NCBI RefSeq assembly: GCF_011320225.1 | Contig: NZ_JAAOEN010000010.1 | Coordinates: forward strand, 161,880 to 225,879 | Source of the DNA: Phytoactinopolyspora limicola | Lineage (GTDB): Bacteria > Actinomycetota > Actinomycetes > Jiangellales > Jiangellaceae | DNA length: 64,000 nucleotides | Direction of reading: 5' to 3' | In this document: positions 28,694-36,958 of the stretch, piece after piece | Position numbering within the stretch: the stretch's first letter is position 1 | Layout of the letters: each line of letters starts with the position of its first letter | Program-made: the position numbers and the translations under genes | Notes under the pieces: model-generated | Databases searched by the model: none | What the model was told of the DNA's origin: nothing | What the model saw: only the letters and a program-made list of their open reading frames with translations

Positions 28694-29401
28694 ATGTTGA
28701 GAAAGCTGATGATTGCCGCACCTGCGGCGTTTGCGCTCGTCTTGGGTTCTGCCGCGGTGGCTGCCGCCGGTACCGACGACATCGAGCCGAGCGTGACCGT
28801 CGCGTGTGACGAAGGCGCCGCCACCATCGCGGTGGAGGGCCTGGAGGACGCCGAGCGCTGGCAGATCGTCGTCGTTGGGGGCGACGATGCCGGAGCCACC
28901 GTCCTGTCCGACACCGACGGATCCACCAGTGTCGCGGTGGAGCCCGGAGACTACGAGCTGGCATGGTGGGCCGACCTCGACCTGCCGTACGACACCCTCC
29001 CCATCGAGGTGTCCCCGTGTGACGACGAAGGCGCCGTGTGCGTCGACATCAACACCGCCGACTTCGACGAACTCCAGGACCTCAAGCACATCGGTCCAGA
29101 GCGCGCCGCCCAGATCCTCGAGCTGCGTCCGTTTACCTCCAACGAGGATCTCGGACGCATCGACGGGATCGCGGTTGGCGGACCACGGTGGTTGGAACTG
29201 ATCGCCGGAGGCGGCGAGCACCTGCCGCTGTGTCCGTTCGAGGACGACGGCACCGACGAACCAACCGAAGACGACGACGGCCAGCGGGAGACCTTGCCCG
29301 ACACCGGAGTCGCCCCTGCCCTGCTGGCTCTCGCCGGCATGGGCGCGATTGGCGCTGCCGGGGGCCTCGGCCTGTTCCGGCGTCGCCTGGCATTGAAGTA
29401 A
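28694..29401 (+). CDS. LPXTG-anchored secreted protein with a helix-hairpin-helix domain
   Basis: The 235-residue protein has a signal peptide (residues 1-25, ending AVAAAG), a beta-rich domain to about 110, a ComEA-like helix-hairpin-helix motif (VDINTADFDELQDLKHIGPE through GRIDGI, about 117-160), an acidic linker, and a classical sortase signal: LPDTG at 201-205, a hydrophobic stretch and an RRRLALK tail. It should therefore be covalently attached to the cell wall. HhH domains usually bind DNA without sequence specificity, so a surface role in DNA binding or uptake is possible. The ATG at 28694 follows an AGAGGGGG ribosome site. No com genes are nearby. Confidence 0.85.
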   Translation: MLRKLMIAAPAAFALVLGSAAVAAAGTDDIEPSVTVACDEGAATIAVEGLEDAERWQIVVVGGDDAGATVLSDTDGSTSVAVEPGDYELAWWADLDLPYDTLPIEVSPCDDEGAVCVDINTADFDELQDLKHIGPERAAQILELRPFTSNEDLGRIDGIAVGGPRWLELIAGGGEHLPLCPFEDDGTDEPTEDDDGQRETLPDTGVAPALLALAGMGAIGAAGGLGLFRRRLALK

Positions 29402-29434
29402 GGAATCTTTCACCACGCCCCAGTGGAGTGATCT

Positions 29435-29464
29435 CCCCGGTCCGCTCATCATGGCGGGCCGGGG
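29435..29464. terminator. GC-rich hairpin after the LPXTG protein gene
   Basis: CCCCGGTCCGC pairs with GCGGGCCGGGG (10 of 11) around an eight-base loop, 33 bases past the stop codon. There is no T-tract, but strong GC hairpins are the usual form in high-GC actinobacteria. Confidence 0.45.
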
Positions 29465-29518
29465 CGATCCGTTTCCTCGAGCGCTGGCGGTCTGGGCAAT
29501 GGGTTCAGGCCGGGTGAC

Positions 29519-29566
29519 GGGCGCGGTCTGTAAGGTGGGCGCGGTCTGAGTGAGGGGCGCGATCTG
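29519..29566 (+). repeat. Three 18-bp-spaced GGGCGCGRTCTG repeats upstream of the K+ channel gene
   Basis: GGGCGCGGTCTG occurs at 29519 and 29537 and GGGCGCGATCTG at 29555, an exact 18-bp period. The array ends 37 bases before the channel gene start. Iterated motifs in a promoter region suggest binding sites for a regulator, though a simple local duplication would look the same. Confidence 0.6.
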
Positions 29567-29603
29567 CGACCGGCGGGTTCACATCAGCGGTACCGTACCG
29601 TGC

Positions 29604-29993
29604 ATGCTGGGCCTTCTTCTCATGGCGAGGCGGTTCGTCGCCGCGTTGCGCACTGCGTGGGCCGACCACGCGTTCCGCGGCGTCACCGTGAGCCTCGTCG
29701 TGCTCCTGATCAGCTCCACGGTTTTCTACACCCTGACCGAGGGATGGTCGGTGCTCGACAGCTTGTACTTCTCCGTGATCACCGGGCTCACCATCGGCTA
29801 CGGCGACCTCGCCCCCGGCGAGCCGCTGTCCAAGATCTTCACCATGCTCTACGCGCTACTCGCCGTGGGGCTCTTCGTCGCACTCGGCACGGGGCTGGCT
29901 CGGGCGTACATCGCCAACGGCCAGACCAAACGTCGGCATCTCCCACGCCGCAAACACAAACACGAACGCGATCAGCCCCCCGACTCCCCATGA
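29604..29993 (+). CDS. Two-helix potassium channel protein
   Basis: The 129-residue protein is a minimal K+ channel: membrane helix 1 (about 27-44), pore helix YFSVITGL, selectivity filter T63-IGYGD-68, helix 2 (about 78-98) and a basic C-terminus (RRKHKHER). There is no RCK or voltage-sensing domain. Four copies would form the pore. The ATG at 29604 is chosen; the ATG at 29622 or the upstream 29550 are alternatives. Its stop codon lies within the left arm of the 80-bp palindrome. Confidence 0.9.
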   Translation: MLGLLLMARRFVAALRTAWADHAFRGVTVSLVVLLISSTVFYTLTEGWSVLDSLYFSVITGLTIGYGDLAPGEPLSKIFTMLYALLAVGLFVALGTGLARAYIANGQTKRRHLPRRKHKHERDQPPDSP

Positions 29994-30055
29994 TCATTGG
30001 CTTTTGACTACCGGATCCGGTAGTCAAAAGCCAATGATCATGGGGAGTCGGGGGG
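29976..30055. repeat. Perfect 80-bp palindrome, family member 4; probable bidirectional terminator
   Basis: All 40 base pairs match around a central GGATCC. The arms read outwards to CCCCCGACTCCCCATGATCA. It spans the gap between the convergent K+ channel and acyl-CoA dehydrogenase genes and includes the channel stop codon. Its central 50 bases are nearly identical to the palindrome at 19525. Confidence 0.97.
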
Positions 30056-30066
30056 GAGGGGGTGGG

Positions 30067-31230
30067 TCAGGCGTTGCCCTTGAGGAGCTGGCGGGCCATC
30101 ACGAGGCGCTGGATCTGGTTGGTGCCTTCATAGATTTGGGTGATCTTCGCATCGCGCATCATCCGCTCGACCGGGTAGTCGCGGGTGTATCCGTACCCAC
30201 CGAACAACTGAACCGCGTCAGTGGTGACCTCCATGGCGACGTCGGAGGCGAAACACTTCGCCGCCGCGCCCAGGAACGACAGGTTGGGCTCGTCGCGCTC
30301 GCTGGCTGCGGCGGCTCGGTAGACCATGTGCCGGGCGGCCTCGACCTTCATCGCCATATCGGCCAGCATGAACTGCACACCTTGGAAGTCGGCGACGTTC
30401 TTGCCGAACTGCTTGCGCTCCTTGACGTACTCGGTGGACGCGGCCAGCGCTCCGGCGGCGATGCCCACTGCCTGCGCCCCAATGGTGATCCGGGTGTGGT
30501 CGAGTGTGCGTAGTGCGATCTTCAGACCCTCGCCGGGGGCGCCGACAACCCGGTCTCCAGGAATCCGGCATCTGTCGAAGAGCAACTCCCGAGTGGGAGA
30601 TCCCTTGATGCCGAGTTTGCGTTCCAGCGTGCCAACCGAGAAACCTTCATCGCCGTCCTCGACGACGAACGCGGTGATGCCGCGGGTACCGGCGTCAGGG
30701 TCGGTAACGGCCATAACCGTGTAATACGTGGAGACGCCCGCGTTGGTGATCCATGACTTCTGCCCGGACAGAATCCAGCCGTCACCGTCGGGAGTGGCCC
30801 GCGTCTTCATCGAGGCGGTATCCGAACCCGCCTCACGTTCGGACAACCCGTAGGAGAACATCGCCTCGCCGCGGGCGACAGGTGGGAGGTAGCGTTCCTT
30901 GACCTCGTCGGAGCCGGCCAACAGCAACGGCATGGTGCCAAGTTTGTTGACCGCGGGAATCAGCGAGCTGGACGCACAGGCGCGCGCGACTTCTTCGATG
31001 ACGATGCAGGTGGCCAGGGCATCGGCGCCAGCGCCACCGTACTGTTCGGGGATGTGCGGAGCATGGAAGTCAGTGGCGCGCAGGGCGTCGTAAGCCGCCT
31101 TGGGGAACTCGGCGGTCTCGTCGACCTCGGCCGCATGCGGGGCGACCTTGGTGGTGCACACGTCACGGACGGCTTCCCGGATCGCTTCGTGCTCGTCGGT
31201 GAGCCGGTAAACGTCGAAGTCGGCACTCAT
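30067..31230 (-). CDS. Acyl-CoA dehydrogenase
   Basis: This 387-residue FAD enzyme introduces the alpha-beta double bond in acyl-CoA. Features are the flavin/substrate block [18 protein letters not shown], the C-terminal signature [23 protein letters not shown] and the catalytic base Glu in [10 protein letters not shown]. The length and residues are normal for short-chain members. It is a single-gene unit, convergent with the channel gene and divergent from an F420-type oxidoreductase. The chain-length preference cannot be judged. Confidence 0.95.
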   Translation of the reverse strand: MSADFDVYRLTDEHEAIREAVRDVCTTKVAPHAAEVDETAEFPKAAYDALRATDFHAPHIPEQYGGAGADALATCIVIEEVARACASSSLIPAVNKLGTMPLLLAGSDEVKERYLPPVARGEAMFSYGLSEREAGSDTASMKTRATPDGDGWILSGQKSWITNAGVSTYYTVMAVTDPDAGTRGITAFVVEDGDEGFSVGTLERKLGIKGSPTRELLFDRCRIPGDRVVGAPGEGLKIALRTLDHTRITIGAQAVGIAAGALAASTEYVKERKQFGKNVADFQGVQFMLADMAMKVEAARHMVYRAAAASERDEPNLSFLGAAAKCFASDVAMEVTTDAVQLFGGYGYTRDYPVERMMRDAKITQIYEGTNQIQRLVMARQLLKGNA

Positions 31231-31364
31231 GGCGACATGTTACTGGCCAGTATCGGACCTGGACAGTGCTTGCTCACTAGAGTGAGAAGCTCCACAGAGC
31301 CAGCCTCCGGCGTTGTCCGACCAATGCGGCACCTAGTGTCGACGCACCATGTGACCATTGACCG

Positions 31365-32183
31365 GTGACCACACGTCTGCACGCTGTGCTGCCAAACGAG
31401 TCCACCGATGTGGAGCCGCTGCACATCGTGAGTCTCGCGCGCATGGCAGAGGAACTCGGCTTCGACATGGTCTGGTTGCCCGATCACCTGCTCCCGCCCA
31501 GGCCGTACGGGACCACCTATGGCGGCGTGTACGAGCCGCTCGTCACCATGGCCGCCATCGCGGCGGCAACCAGCCGGATCCGGTTCGGAACGTCCGTGCT
31601 CGTGTTGCCCCTGCGGGACCCTTTTCTGCTGGCCAAACAGGTCTCTACGCTGGAGCGGCTGGCACCCGGTCGACTCACGCTTGGTGTTGGTACCGGGTGG
31701 GATGCCACCGAATTCGCCGCGATCGGCGCTGACTTCGGCAACCGAGGTGCCCACACCGACGAAGCCCTCCGGCTGATCCGACACTTGCACGAACACGGCC
31801 GTGGGCCGTTCGGTGGCGAGTACTACGGCTTCGACGTCGGCGAGTTCGCACCCCGTCCCTCGTCGCCGGTGCCGATCATGGTTGGCGGTACCTCGCCAGC
31901 GGCGTTGCGGCGGGTGGCTCGCTACGCTGACGTCTGGCAGGGTGTCGGTCTCGATGCCACTGCCTTCCGAGCTCGAGTCGACCAGATCCGGGCCAGCACT
32001 GATCGGTCCGTGGAGGTGGGGACTCGGTTGGAGATGCCGGAAGGTGCCTCGGCCGCCAGGGTGGTCGAGCAGGCCCATGCGCTGGCTGAGGCGGGTGCCG
32101 ACCACATCGCGGTGTGGTTTGGGTCCGTCGACGGTTGTGCGGACCGGATGGCCGAACTCAACGCCAGATGGGCCGGGGTCTGA
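31365..32183 (+). CDS. Luciferase-like (probable F420-dependent) oxidoreductase
   Basis: The 272-residue protein is a TIM-barrel luciferase-like monooxygenase family member: LARMAEELGFDMVWLPDHL near the start, AAATSRIRFGTSVLVLPLRDP, LAPGRLTLGVGTGWDATEF, and PVPIMVGGTSPAALRRVARYADVW near residue 170. Actinobacterial proteins of this length commonly use coenzyme F420. The substrate is unknown. The GTG at 31365 is used. It ends 30 bases before the UDP-glucose dehydrogenase gene and may be co-transcribed with it. Confidence 0.88.
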   Translation: MTTRLHAVLPNESTDVEPLHIVSLARMAEELGFDMVWLPDHLLPPRPYGTTYGGVYEPLVTMAAIAAATSRIRFGTSVLVLPLRDPFLLAKQVSTLERLAPGRLTLGVGTGWDATEFAAIGADFGNRGAHTDEALRLIRHLHEHGRGPFGGEYYGFDVGEFAPRPSSPVPIMVGGTSPAALRRVARYADVWQGVGLDATAFRARVDQIRASTDRSVEVGTRLEMPEGASAARVVEQAHALAEAGADHIAVWFGSVDGCADRMAELNARWAGV

Positions 32184-32213
32184 CGGTTGCCCGCGAGGTC
32201 TTAGGCTCGGCCT

Positions 32214-33524
32214 ATGCGCATCTCGGTCATCGGCACCGGCTACCTCGGAGTGGTGCATGCCGCCTGTATGGCTGACCTGGGCTTTTCCGTTGTCGGCATC
32301 GACGTCGACGAGGAGCGGATCGCTCGGCTGGCCGAAGGAGTCCCACCTATCTATGAGCCTGGGCTGAAGGAACTGCTCGCCAAACACGTCGGTACACCGC
32401 GATTGCGGTTCTCCACCGACATGGCTGACGCCGCCGACGCCGACGTCCACTTCATCTGCGTGGGAACACCACAGCTGAGCGACAGCCTGGGCGCGGATCT
32501 CAGCCACGTCGACGCCGCCATCGATCAACTGGCTCCGCACCTGCGGCGGCCATGTCTGGTCGTCGGCAAGTCAACAGTGCCGGTCGGTACCGCTCAGCGG
32601 CTGGCTGGGCGGCTGGCAGCGGCTGCTCCCATCGGCGGCGAAGCAGAGCTGGCGTGGAACCCGGAGTTCCTGCGCGAAGGCCGTGCCATCGAGGACACCC
32701 TGCGCCCGGATCGGTTCGTGTTCGGGGTCACGTCGGATCGGGCCGAGAAGCTGTTGCGAGACACCTACGTCGACGCCATCACGGCCGGCACGCCGGTCGT
32801 CGTCACCGATCTGGCCACCTCCGAACTGGTGAAGGTCTCAGCGAACGCCTTCCTCTCCACCAAGATCTCGTTCATCAACGCGATCGCCGAGGTCGCGGAG
32901 GTGGCTGGAGCCGACGTCACACAATTGGCCGACGCCATCGGTTACGACGAACGTATCGGCCGGAAGTTCCTGAACGCCGGCGTCGGTTTCGGTGGCGGCT
33001 GCCTGCCCAAGGACCTGCGTGCCTTCATGGCGCGGGCCGGTGAGTTGGGCGTGGCCGACGCGCTCACCCTGTTGGGTGAGGTCGACGCCATCAACTTGCG
33101 TCAACGCGACCGCGTCGTGGACCTCACCCGGCAACTGGCCGGCGGTTCGGTGATCGGTCGTCGGGTGGCTGTACTCGGGGCGGCGTTCAAACCCGACTCC
33201 GACGACGTCCGCGACTCGCCGGCGTTGACGGTGGCCGGCCAGCTTCATCTGAAGGGCGCCGGGGTTGTCGTGTACGACCCCCAGGCCATGGACAACGCGC
33301 GACGGATCTTTCCGACGTTGTCGTATGCCGACTCGGTGCTGGACGCATGCCGGGGTGCACACGTCGTGCTCCACCTGACCGAGTGGGTGGAGTTCCGTGA
33401 CCTGGATCCGGCCGTGGTCGGCGAGGTGGTCGCCAATCGCACCGTCATCGACGGTCGTAACTGCCTCGACCACCATGCGTGGCGGGCCGCCGGCTGGACG
33501 TACCGCGGGCTGGGGCGCCCCTGA
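32214..33524 (+). CDS. ugd: UDP-glucose 6-dehydrogenase
   Basis: A 436-residue nucleotide-sugar dehydrogenase: NAD-binding GTGYLGVVHAACMADLG at the N-terminus, STVPVGTAQRL, EFLREGRAIEDTLRPDR, and the catalytic Cys in GVGFGGGCLPKDLRAF. The EFLREG-x-A and FGGGCLPKD pattern favours UDP-glucose over UDP-ManNAc. It would supply UDP-glucuronate for the nearby surface polymer genes. It is convergent with an LCP gene, with a GC hairpin between. Confidence 0.93.
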   Translation: MRISVIGTGYLGVVHAACMADLGFSVVGIDVDEERIARLAEGVPPIYEPGLKELLAKHVGTPRLRFSTDMADAADADVHFICVGTPQLSDSLGADLSHVDAAIDQLAPHLRRPCLVVGKSTVPVGTAQRLAGRLAAAAPIGGEAELAWNPEFLREGRAIEDTLRPDRFVFGVTSDRAEKLLRDTYVDAITAGTPVVVTDLATSELVKVSANAFLSTKISFINAIAEVAEVAGADVTQLADAIGYDERIGRKFLNAGVGFGGGCLPKDLRAFMARAGELGVADALTLLGEVDAINLRQRDRVVDLTRQLAGGSVIGRRVAVLGAAFKPDSDDVRDSPALTVAGQLHLKGAGVVVYDPQAMDNARRIFPTLSYADSVLDACRGAHVVLHLTEWVEFRDLDPAVVGEVVANRTVIDGRNCLDHHAWRAAGWTYRGLGRP

Positions 33525-33568
33525 CCTCCTAAATTCCTGCTCCGGAGAGGCTTCCGACGGGCCGGACC

Positions 33569-33598
33569 GTCCGACGTGTCAGGCCGGACACGTCGGAC
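33569..33598. terminator. Perfect 12-bp hairpin between convergent ugd and LCP genes
   Basis: GTCCGACGTGTC and its complement GACACGTCGGAC enclose AGGCCG. Its centre contains the 14-bp palindrome TGTCAGGCCGGACA that also occurs inside the M20 and hutF genes. Position between convergent genes suggests bidirectional termination. Confidence 0.55.
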
Positions 33599-33643
33599 CG
33601 CTGCGCGTCTGTGCTCGGTCAGCCTGACACCTGCGGCGACGGG

Positions 33644-34873
33644 TTACTCGATGAGGTGCCGCGGCACCTCGGTACCGTCGCGCAATGCGGTCCATAGTTC
33701 TTCGGCGGCCGTAGCGTCCCAGTCGACTGTGTTGCCCACTCGGCCGAGCGGAACGGTCAGGGTGTCGCCGGAGCCCGATGAGATACGTCCCATGGCGCGG
33801 ATGAACTTGAACATGTCCAGTGGCCCGGTGCCCTCGTCGAGGATCAGCGCGTTGCCACTGGCCAGCGCGGTGCGGGTGAGCTCGATCGGGTTGAGCAGAG
33901 TGCTGGGCGACAGCGCCTCGTCGGCGATGGCCGAGATGAGTTCGCGCTGGCGTTCCACCCGGCCCAGATCGGCACGCGGGTCGAAGTACCGGGCGCGCGC
34001 ATAGCCAAGGGCGTCGCTTCCAACCAGGTCCTGGCAACCGGCCGGGAGATCGATCTTTGCCTTCTCATCTTGGATGGCCTCTTCGAGACACATCTCCACG
34101 CCACCGAGCGCGTCGACGATTTGGGCGAAGCCACCAAAGCCGAGCTGCACGTAATCGTCGATGGCTACCCCGGTGTTGGCCTCCATCGTCTCGACCAGCA
34201 GCGCCGGGCCGCCGTAGGCGAATGCGGCGTTGACCCGGCCGGAGCCGTGGCCCGGGATGTCGACGACGGAGTCTCGAGGCACGCTGATCAGGGCTGGCCG
34301 GCCGTTGTTGGGCACATGCACCAGCATGATGGTGTCGGCCCGTTCGCCGCCGGTGCTGCCGGTGCCGAGTTCGCTCTGCTCTTCCTCGTCGAGGTCGTCG
34401 CGCCGGTCCGATCCGACGACGAGATAGACCTGCCCGGCTGAGCGCGCCGAGCCGTGATCGTCGGGGATGGCATCGACTTTCTCGATCCGCGACCAGACGA
34501 ACCACACAAGGGCGACCAGTCCGACGGTGATGACCAGCATGATGGCGAGGAACCAGCGCAGGAAGCGGACGAAGCCGGAGCGACGCTTCTTGGGCCGGCC
34601 GCCCCCGTCACGGCGGTTCTTGGTGCGTGGTGGCCTCGACGGTGGCACCGGGGTGGAGGCGCGGGCCCGGCGGTCGACCGGCATGGCCCGGGTGCCCGCG
34701 GGCGCGGCCGGAGTGGCCTGCGGGTGATCGTCCTCTTCATCTCGTGGGCTGTGGGCGTAGCCACCCCGATACGACACGCCCGGCACGTTACCCGAGCTGT
34801 AAGTGGTGACCTTGACTGGACCCGAACGCGGCGCGTCGGCTCCCGCATCACCCTGCCTACGGTGGTCTTCCAC
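33644..34873 (-). CDS. LCP (LytR-CpsA-Psr) family cell-wall polymer ligase
   Basis: LCP proteins transfer lipid-linked glycopolymers onto peptidoglycan outside the membrane. The 409-residue protein has a disordered, Pro/Arg-rich cytoplasmic tail (1-104), one membrane segment (about 105-127) and an external LCP domain from about 150 with LVVGSDRRDD, ADTIMLVHV, LISVPRDSVVDIPG and a pyrophosphate-binding Arg pattern in YARARYFDPRADLGRVERQ. The GTG start at 34873 is the most upstream clear one; the tail makes the exact start uncertain. It is divergent from a second LCP gene across a 413-bp gap. Confidence 0.92.
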   Translation of the reverse strand: MEDHRRQGDAGADAPRSGPVKVTTYSSGNVPGVSYRGGYAHSPRDEEDDHPQATPAAPAGTRAMPVDRRARASTPVPPSRPPRTKNRRDGGGRPKKRRSGFVRFLRWFLAIMLVITVGLVALVWFVWSRIEKVDAIPDDHGSARSAGQVYLVVGSDRRDDLDEEEQSELGTGSTGGERADTIMLVHVPNNGRPALISVPRDSVVDIPGHGSGRVNAAFAYGGPALLVETMEANTGVAIDDYVQLGFGGFAQIVDALGGVEMCLEEAIQDEKAKIDLPAGCQDLVGSDALGYARARYFDPRADLGRVERQRELISAIADEALSPSTLLNPIELTRTALASGNALILDEGTGPLDMFKFIRAMGRISSGSGDTLTVPLGRVGNTVDWDATAAEELWTALRDGTEVPRHLIE

Positions 34874-35286
34874 GAGTTGAACGGTACCTGCTTCTCGGGC
34901 GGAAATGCTCTATGACGTACCGGCACGACACCATTTGGTGACCTTGTCGGAAGACGTCGGTAGTGCGGCGACCACGGTGGCGCCGGCGGTTCGTCGGGCG
35001 TTGCGCCGACTGGGCGCGGAGGCCGAGGTTCGTGGTTTCATTACGTGACACGCCGAGGCGCATTGCCGCCCATGAGGTGCTCTTGACGTTATCGTTGTTC
35101 CTCAAGTCATGGTTGATGTCAAGCCATGGCGAGCCGTCGTCGTCGCAGATGTCGCGTGACTGATGTGACAGGCGATGCACCAGTTGACTCGGCGCGCCGC
35201 CACCGTTTGGTGGTGGTTCCTGGTGATACTGGCCACGCTGGCGCTACGGGGGCGTCGGTGTGAGATGGCCCTTGGGGGACAGACGA
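34874..35286. other. Divergent intergenic region between two LCP genes
   Basis: These 413 bases separate two divergent LCP genes and should hold both promoters. I see short hairpins (CACCATTTGGTG near 34929; CCACCGTTTGGTGG near 35201) but no confident promoter box, repeat family member or conserved small gene. A 67-codon frame from 35175 overlaps the LCP gene and looks like chance. Confidence 0.5.
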
Positions 35287-36873
35287 ATGGCGCCGACGAC
35301 ACACACACGGGGATCCACCCGGGTGCGAGGTCGTCCACCACGCCGGCCTCCGATCCGCCGCCGTCCGTCCGCCCGTGAGCAGCGTGAACAGCGCGCCGAG
35401 GCGACCCGATTCCGGCGTTCGCTCACGCTGATCGCCATGTCGGTGGCGGCGCCCGGCAGCGCTCAGCTACTCCGCGGCAACCAGCGCATGGGCAAGATCG
35501 CACTGTCGGTGTGGGGCGCGGTGATCTGCATCGTGTTGTTCGTCGCGTGGCGTACGTCGATGAACGATCTCGCCAAGATGGCCGTGCAGCCCTGGATTCT
35601 GACATCGTTCCAGATCATCGCGTTCATCCTGGCCCTGGCCTGGGTGGTCATCCTGATCGACGCCTGGCGGCTCGGGCACCCACCGGGCCTCAACCGCAGA
35701 CACCGCCTGATCGTGGTGGCGGCCACGCTGGGCCTGGCGGTGCTGGTCTCCACGCCGTTCGTGGTGGCCGCGCGGTACGCCGAGGCAGCACACGACCTCG
35801 TCGTCTCGATGTTCCCTTCGGGCGAAGCCGCGGCGGCGAGCAACGGACGCCTCAACATCCTTCTGCTCGGCATGGACTCCGGCGACGGCCGGGCCGGCGC
35901 CCGCCCGGACAGCATTCACGTCCTCTCGGTGGACGTCCTCACCGGTGAGCCCGCACTGATCAGCCTCCCACGCAACTTGGAGAAGGCCCGCTTCCCCAGC
36001 GGGAGCCCGGCGGCGGCGGAGTTCCCCCGTGGGTTCGCCGGCGACGGTGACCGTTCGGAATACCTCCTCAATGCCACCTGGACCTACGGCGAAGCCAACC
36101 CGGAGATGTTCCCCGGGCCGTCCGGGCCGGGGCCGACGGCGGTAAAGCAGGCCGTGCAGGGATCGCTCGGCATCAAGGTGCACTACTACGTCGCCGTCGA
36201 CCTCATGGGTTTCCGTAACCTGATCGACGCGCTCGGTGGTGTCAGCATCAACGTGCAGGAAGAGTTGCCGATCGGCGACAAAGGCCGGGTGTTGGAGCCT
36301 GGTGTGCAGAGGCTGGACGGCTATCACGCACTCTGGTACGCACGGTCCCGGGAGAGCACCTCCGACTACGACCGCATGGCCCGGCAGCGCTGCGTGCTCG
36401 GCGCGTTGATGAACGAGGCCGACCCACGCTCGGTGTTGATCAACTGGATGGAGCTGGCCGATGCGTCGGCCGACATGATCACCACCGATATCCCGCGCCA
36501 AGACCTCGGCAACCTGGTCGATCTCGCTTTCGACGTCCGTGGCCAGGAACTCATGACGTTGCAGTTCGTGCCGCCGGTGATCGTCCCGGCCGACCCAGAC
36601 TTCGCGCTGATCGCCGACCAGACCGCCGACCTGCTCAACGGCGCGGGCCGGCCGGCTGAGGACCCACCGGCCGAGACGGTCGAGGCCAGCGGCGAACCAT
36701 CGACGGATGTCACCGGTCCCGCCGCCGACACCGACGATGCCACCAACCCCGGAGATGCTGCCGATGGCGAGTCTGGCGACCGAACCGGAGCCGACGACGA
36801 CGCATCCACCCATGACGGGTATCTCGGCGAGGACGGCCTGGCCGGCCTCTCGACGGTCTGCTCCTTCGAGTAG
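35287..36873 (+). CDS. LCP family protein with multi-pass N-terminus
   Basis: The 528-residue protein begins with an Arg/Pro-rich tail (about 1-45), then three or four hydrophobic segments (roughly 45-60, 68-88, 103-126 and 141-163), then an extracellular LCP domain from about 190 with NILLLGMDSGDGRAG, ALISLPRNLE, ALGGVSINV and LWYARSRESTSDYDRMARQRC. A Thr/Asp/Ala/Pro-rich tail ends it. The ATG at 35287 has GGGGGA at good distance. Multi-pass LCP proteins are less common than single-pass ones. It lies 85 bases before a glycosyltransferase gene on the same strand. Confidence 0.9.
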   Translation: MAPTTHTRGSTRVRGRPPRRPPIRRRPSAREQREQRAEATRFRRSLTLIAMSVAAPGSAQLLRGNQRMGKIALSVWGAVICIVLFVAWRTSMNDLAKMAVQPWILTSFQIIAFILALAWVVILIDAWRLGHPPGLNRRHRLIVVAATLGLAVLVSTPFVVAARYAEAAHDLVVSMFPSGEAAAASNGRLNILLLGMDSGDGRAGARPDSIHVLSVDVLTGEPALISLPRNLEKARFPSGSPAAAEFPRGFAGDGDRSEYLLNATWTYGEANPEMFPGPSGPGPTAVKQAVQGSLGIKVHYYVAVDLMGFRNLIDALGGVSINVQEELPIGDKGRVLEPGVQRLDGYHALWYARSRESTSDYDRMARQRCVLGALMNEADPRSVLINWMELADASADMITTDIPRQDLGNLVDLAFDVRGQELMTLQFVPPVIVPADPDFALIADQTADLLNGAGRPAEDPPAETVEASGEPSTDVTGPAADTDDATNPGDAADGESGDRTGADDDASTHDGYLGEDGLAGLSTVCSFE

Positions 36874-36958
36874 CCGGTCGATCCGCCTGAGCGGAGTCAA
36901 CACGAAGGGGTGCCCCGTTGCTTGCGCTCCGGTCCGCAGCGGGTAATGTGCTCGCGTC

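Noticed and set aside
31273..31286. CTCAC-TAGA-GTGAG inverted repeat between acyl-CoA dehydrogenase and the luciferase-like gene
   Set aside because: The 5-bp arms are short enough to arise by chance and no regulator gene is adjacent, so I do not call it an operator.
35175..35378. Small frame with one hydrophobic stretch upstream of the second LCP gene
   Set aside because: It overlaps the well-supported LCP start, has no ribosome site and its C-terminal part is out-of-frame LCP sequence.
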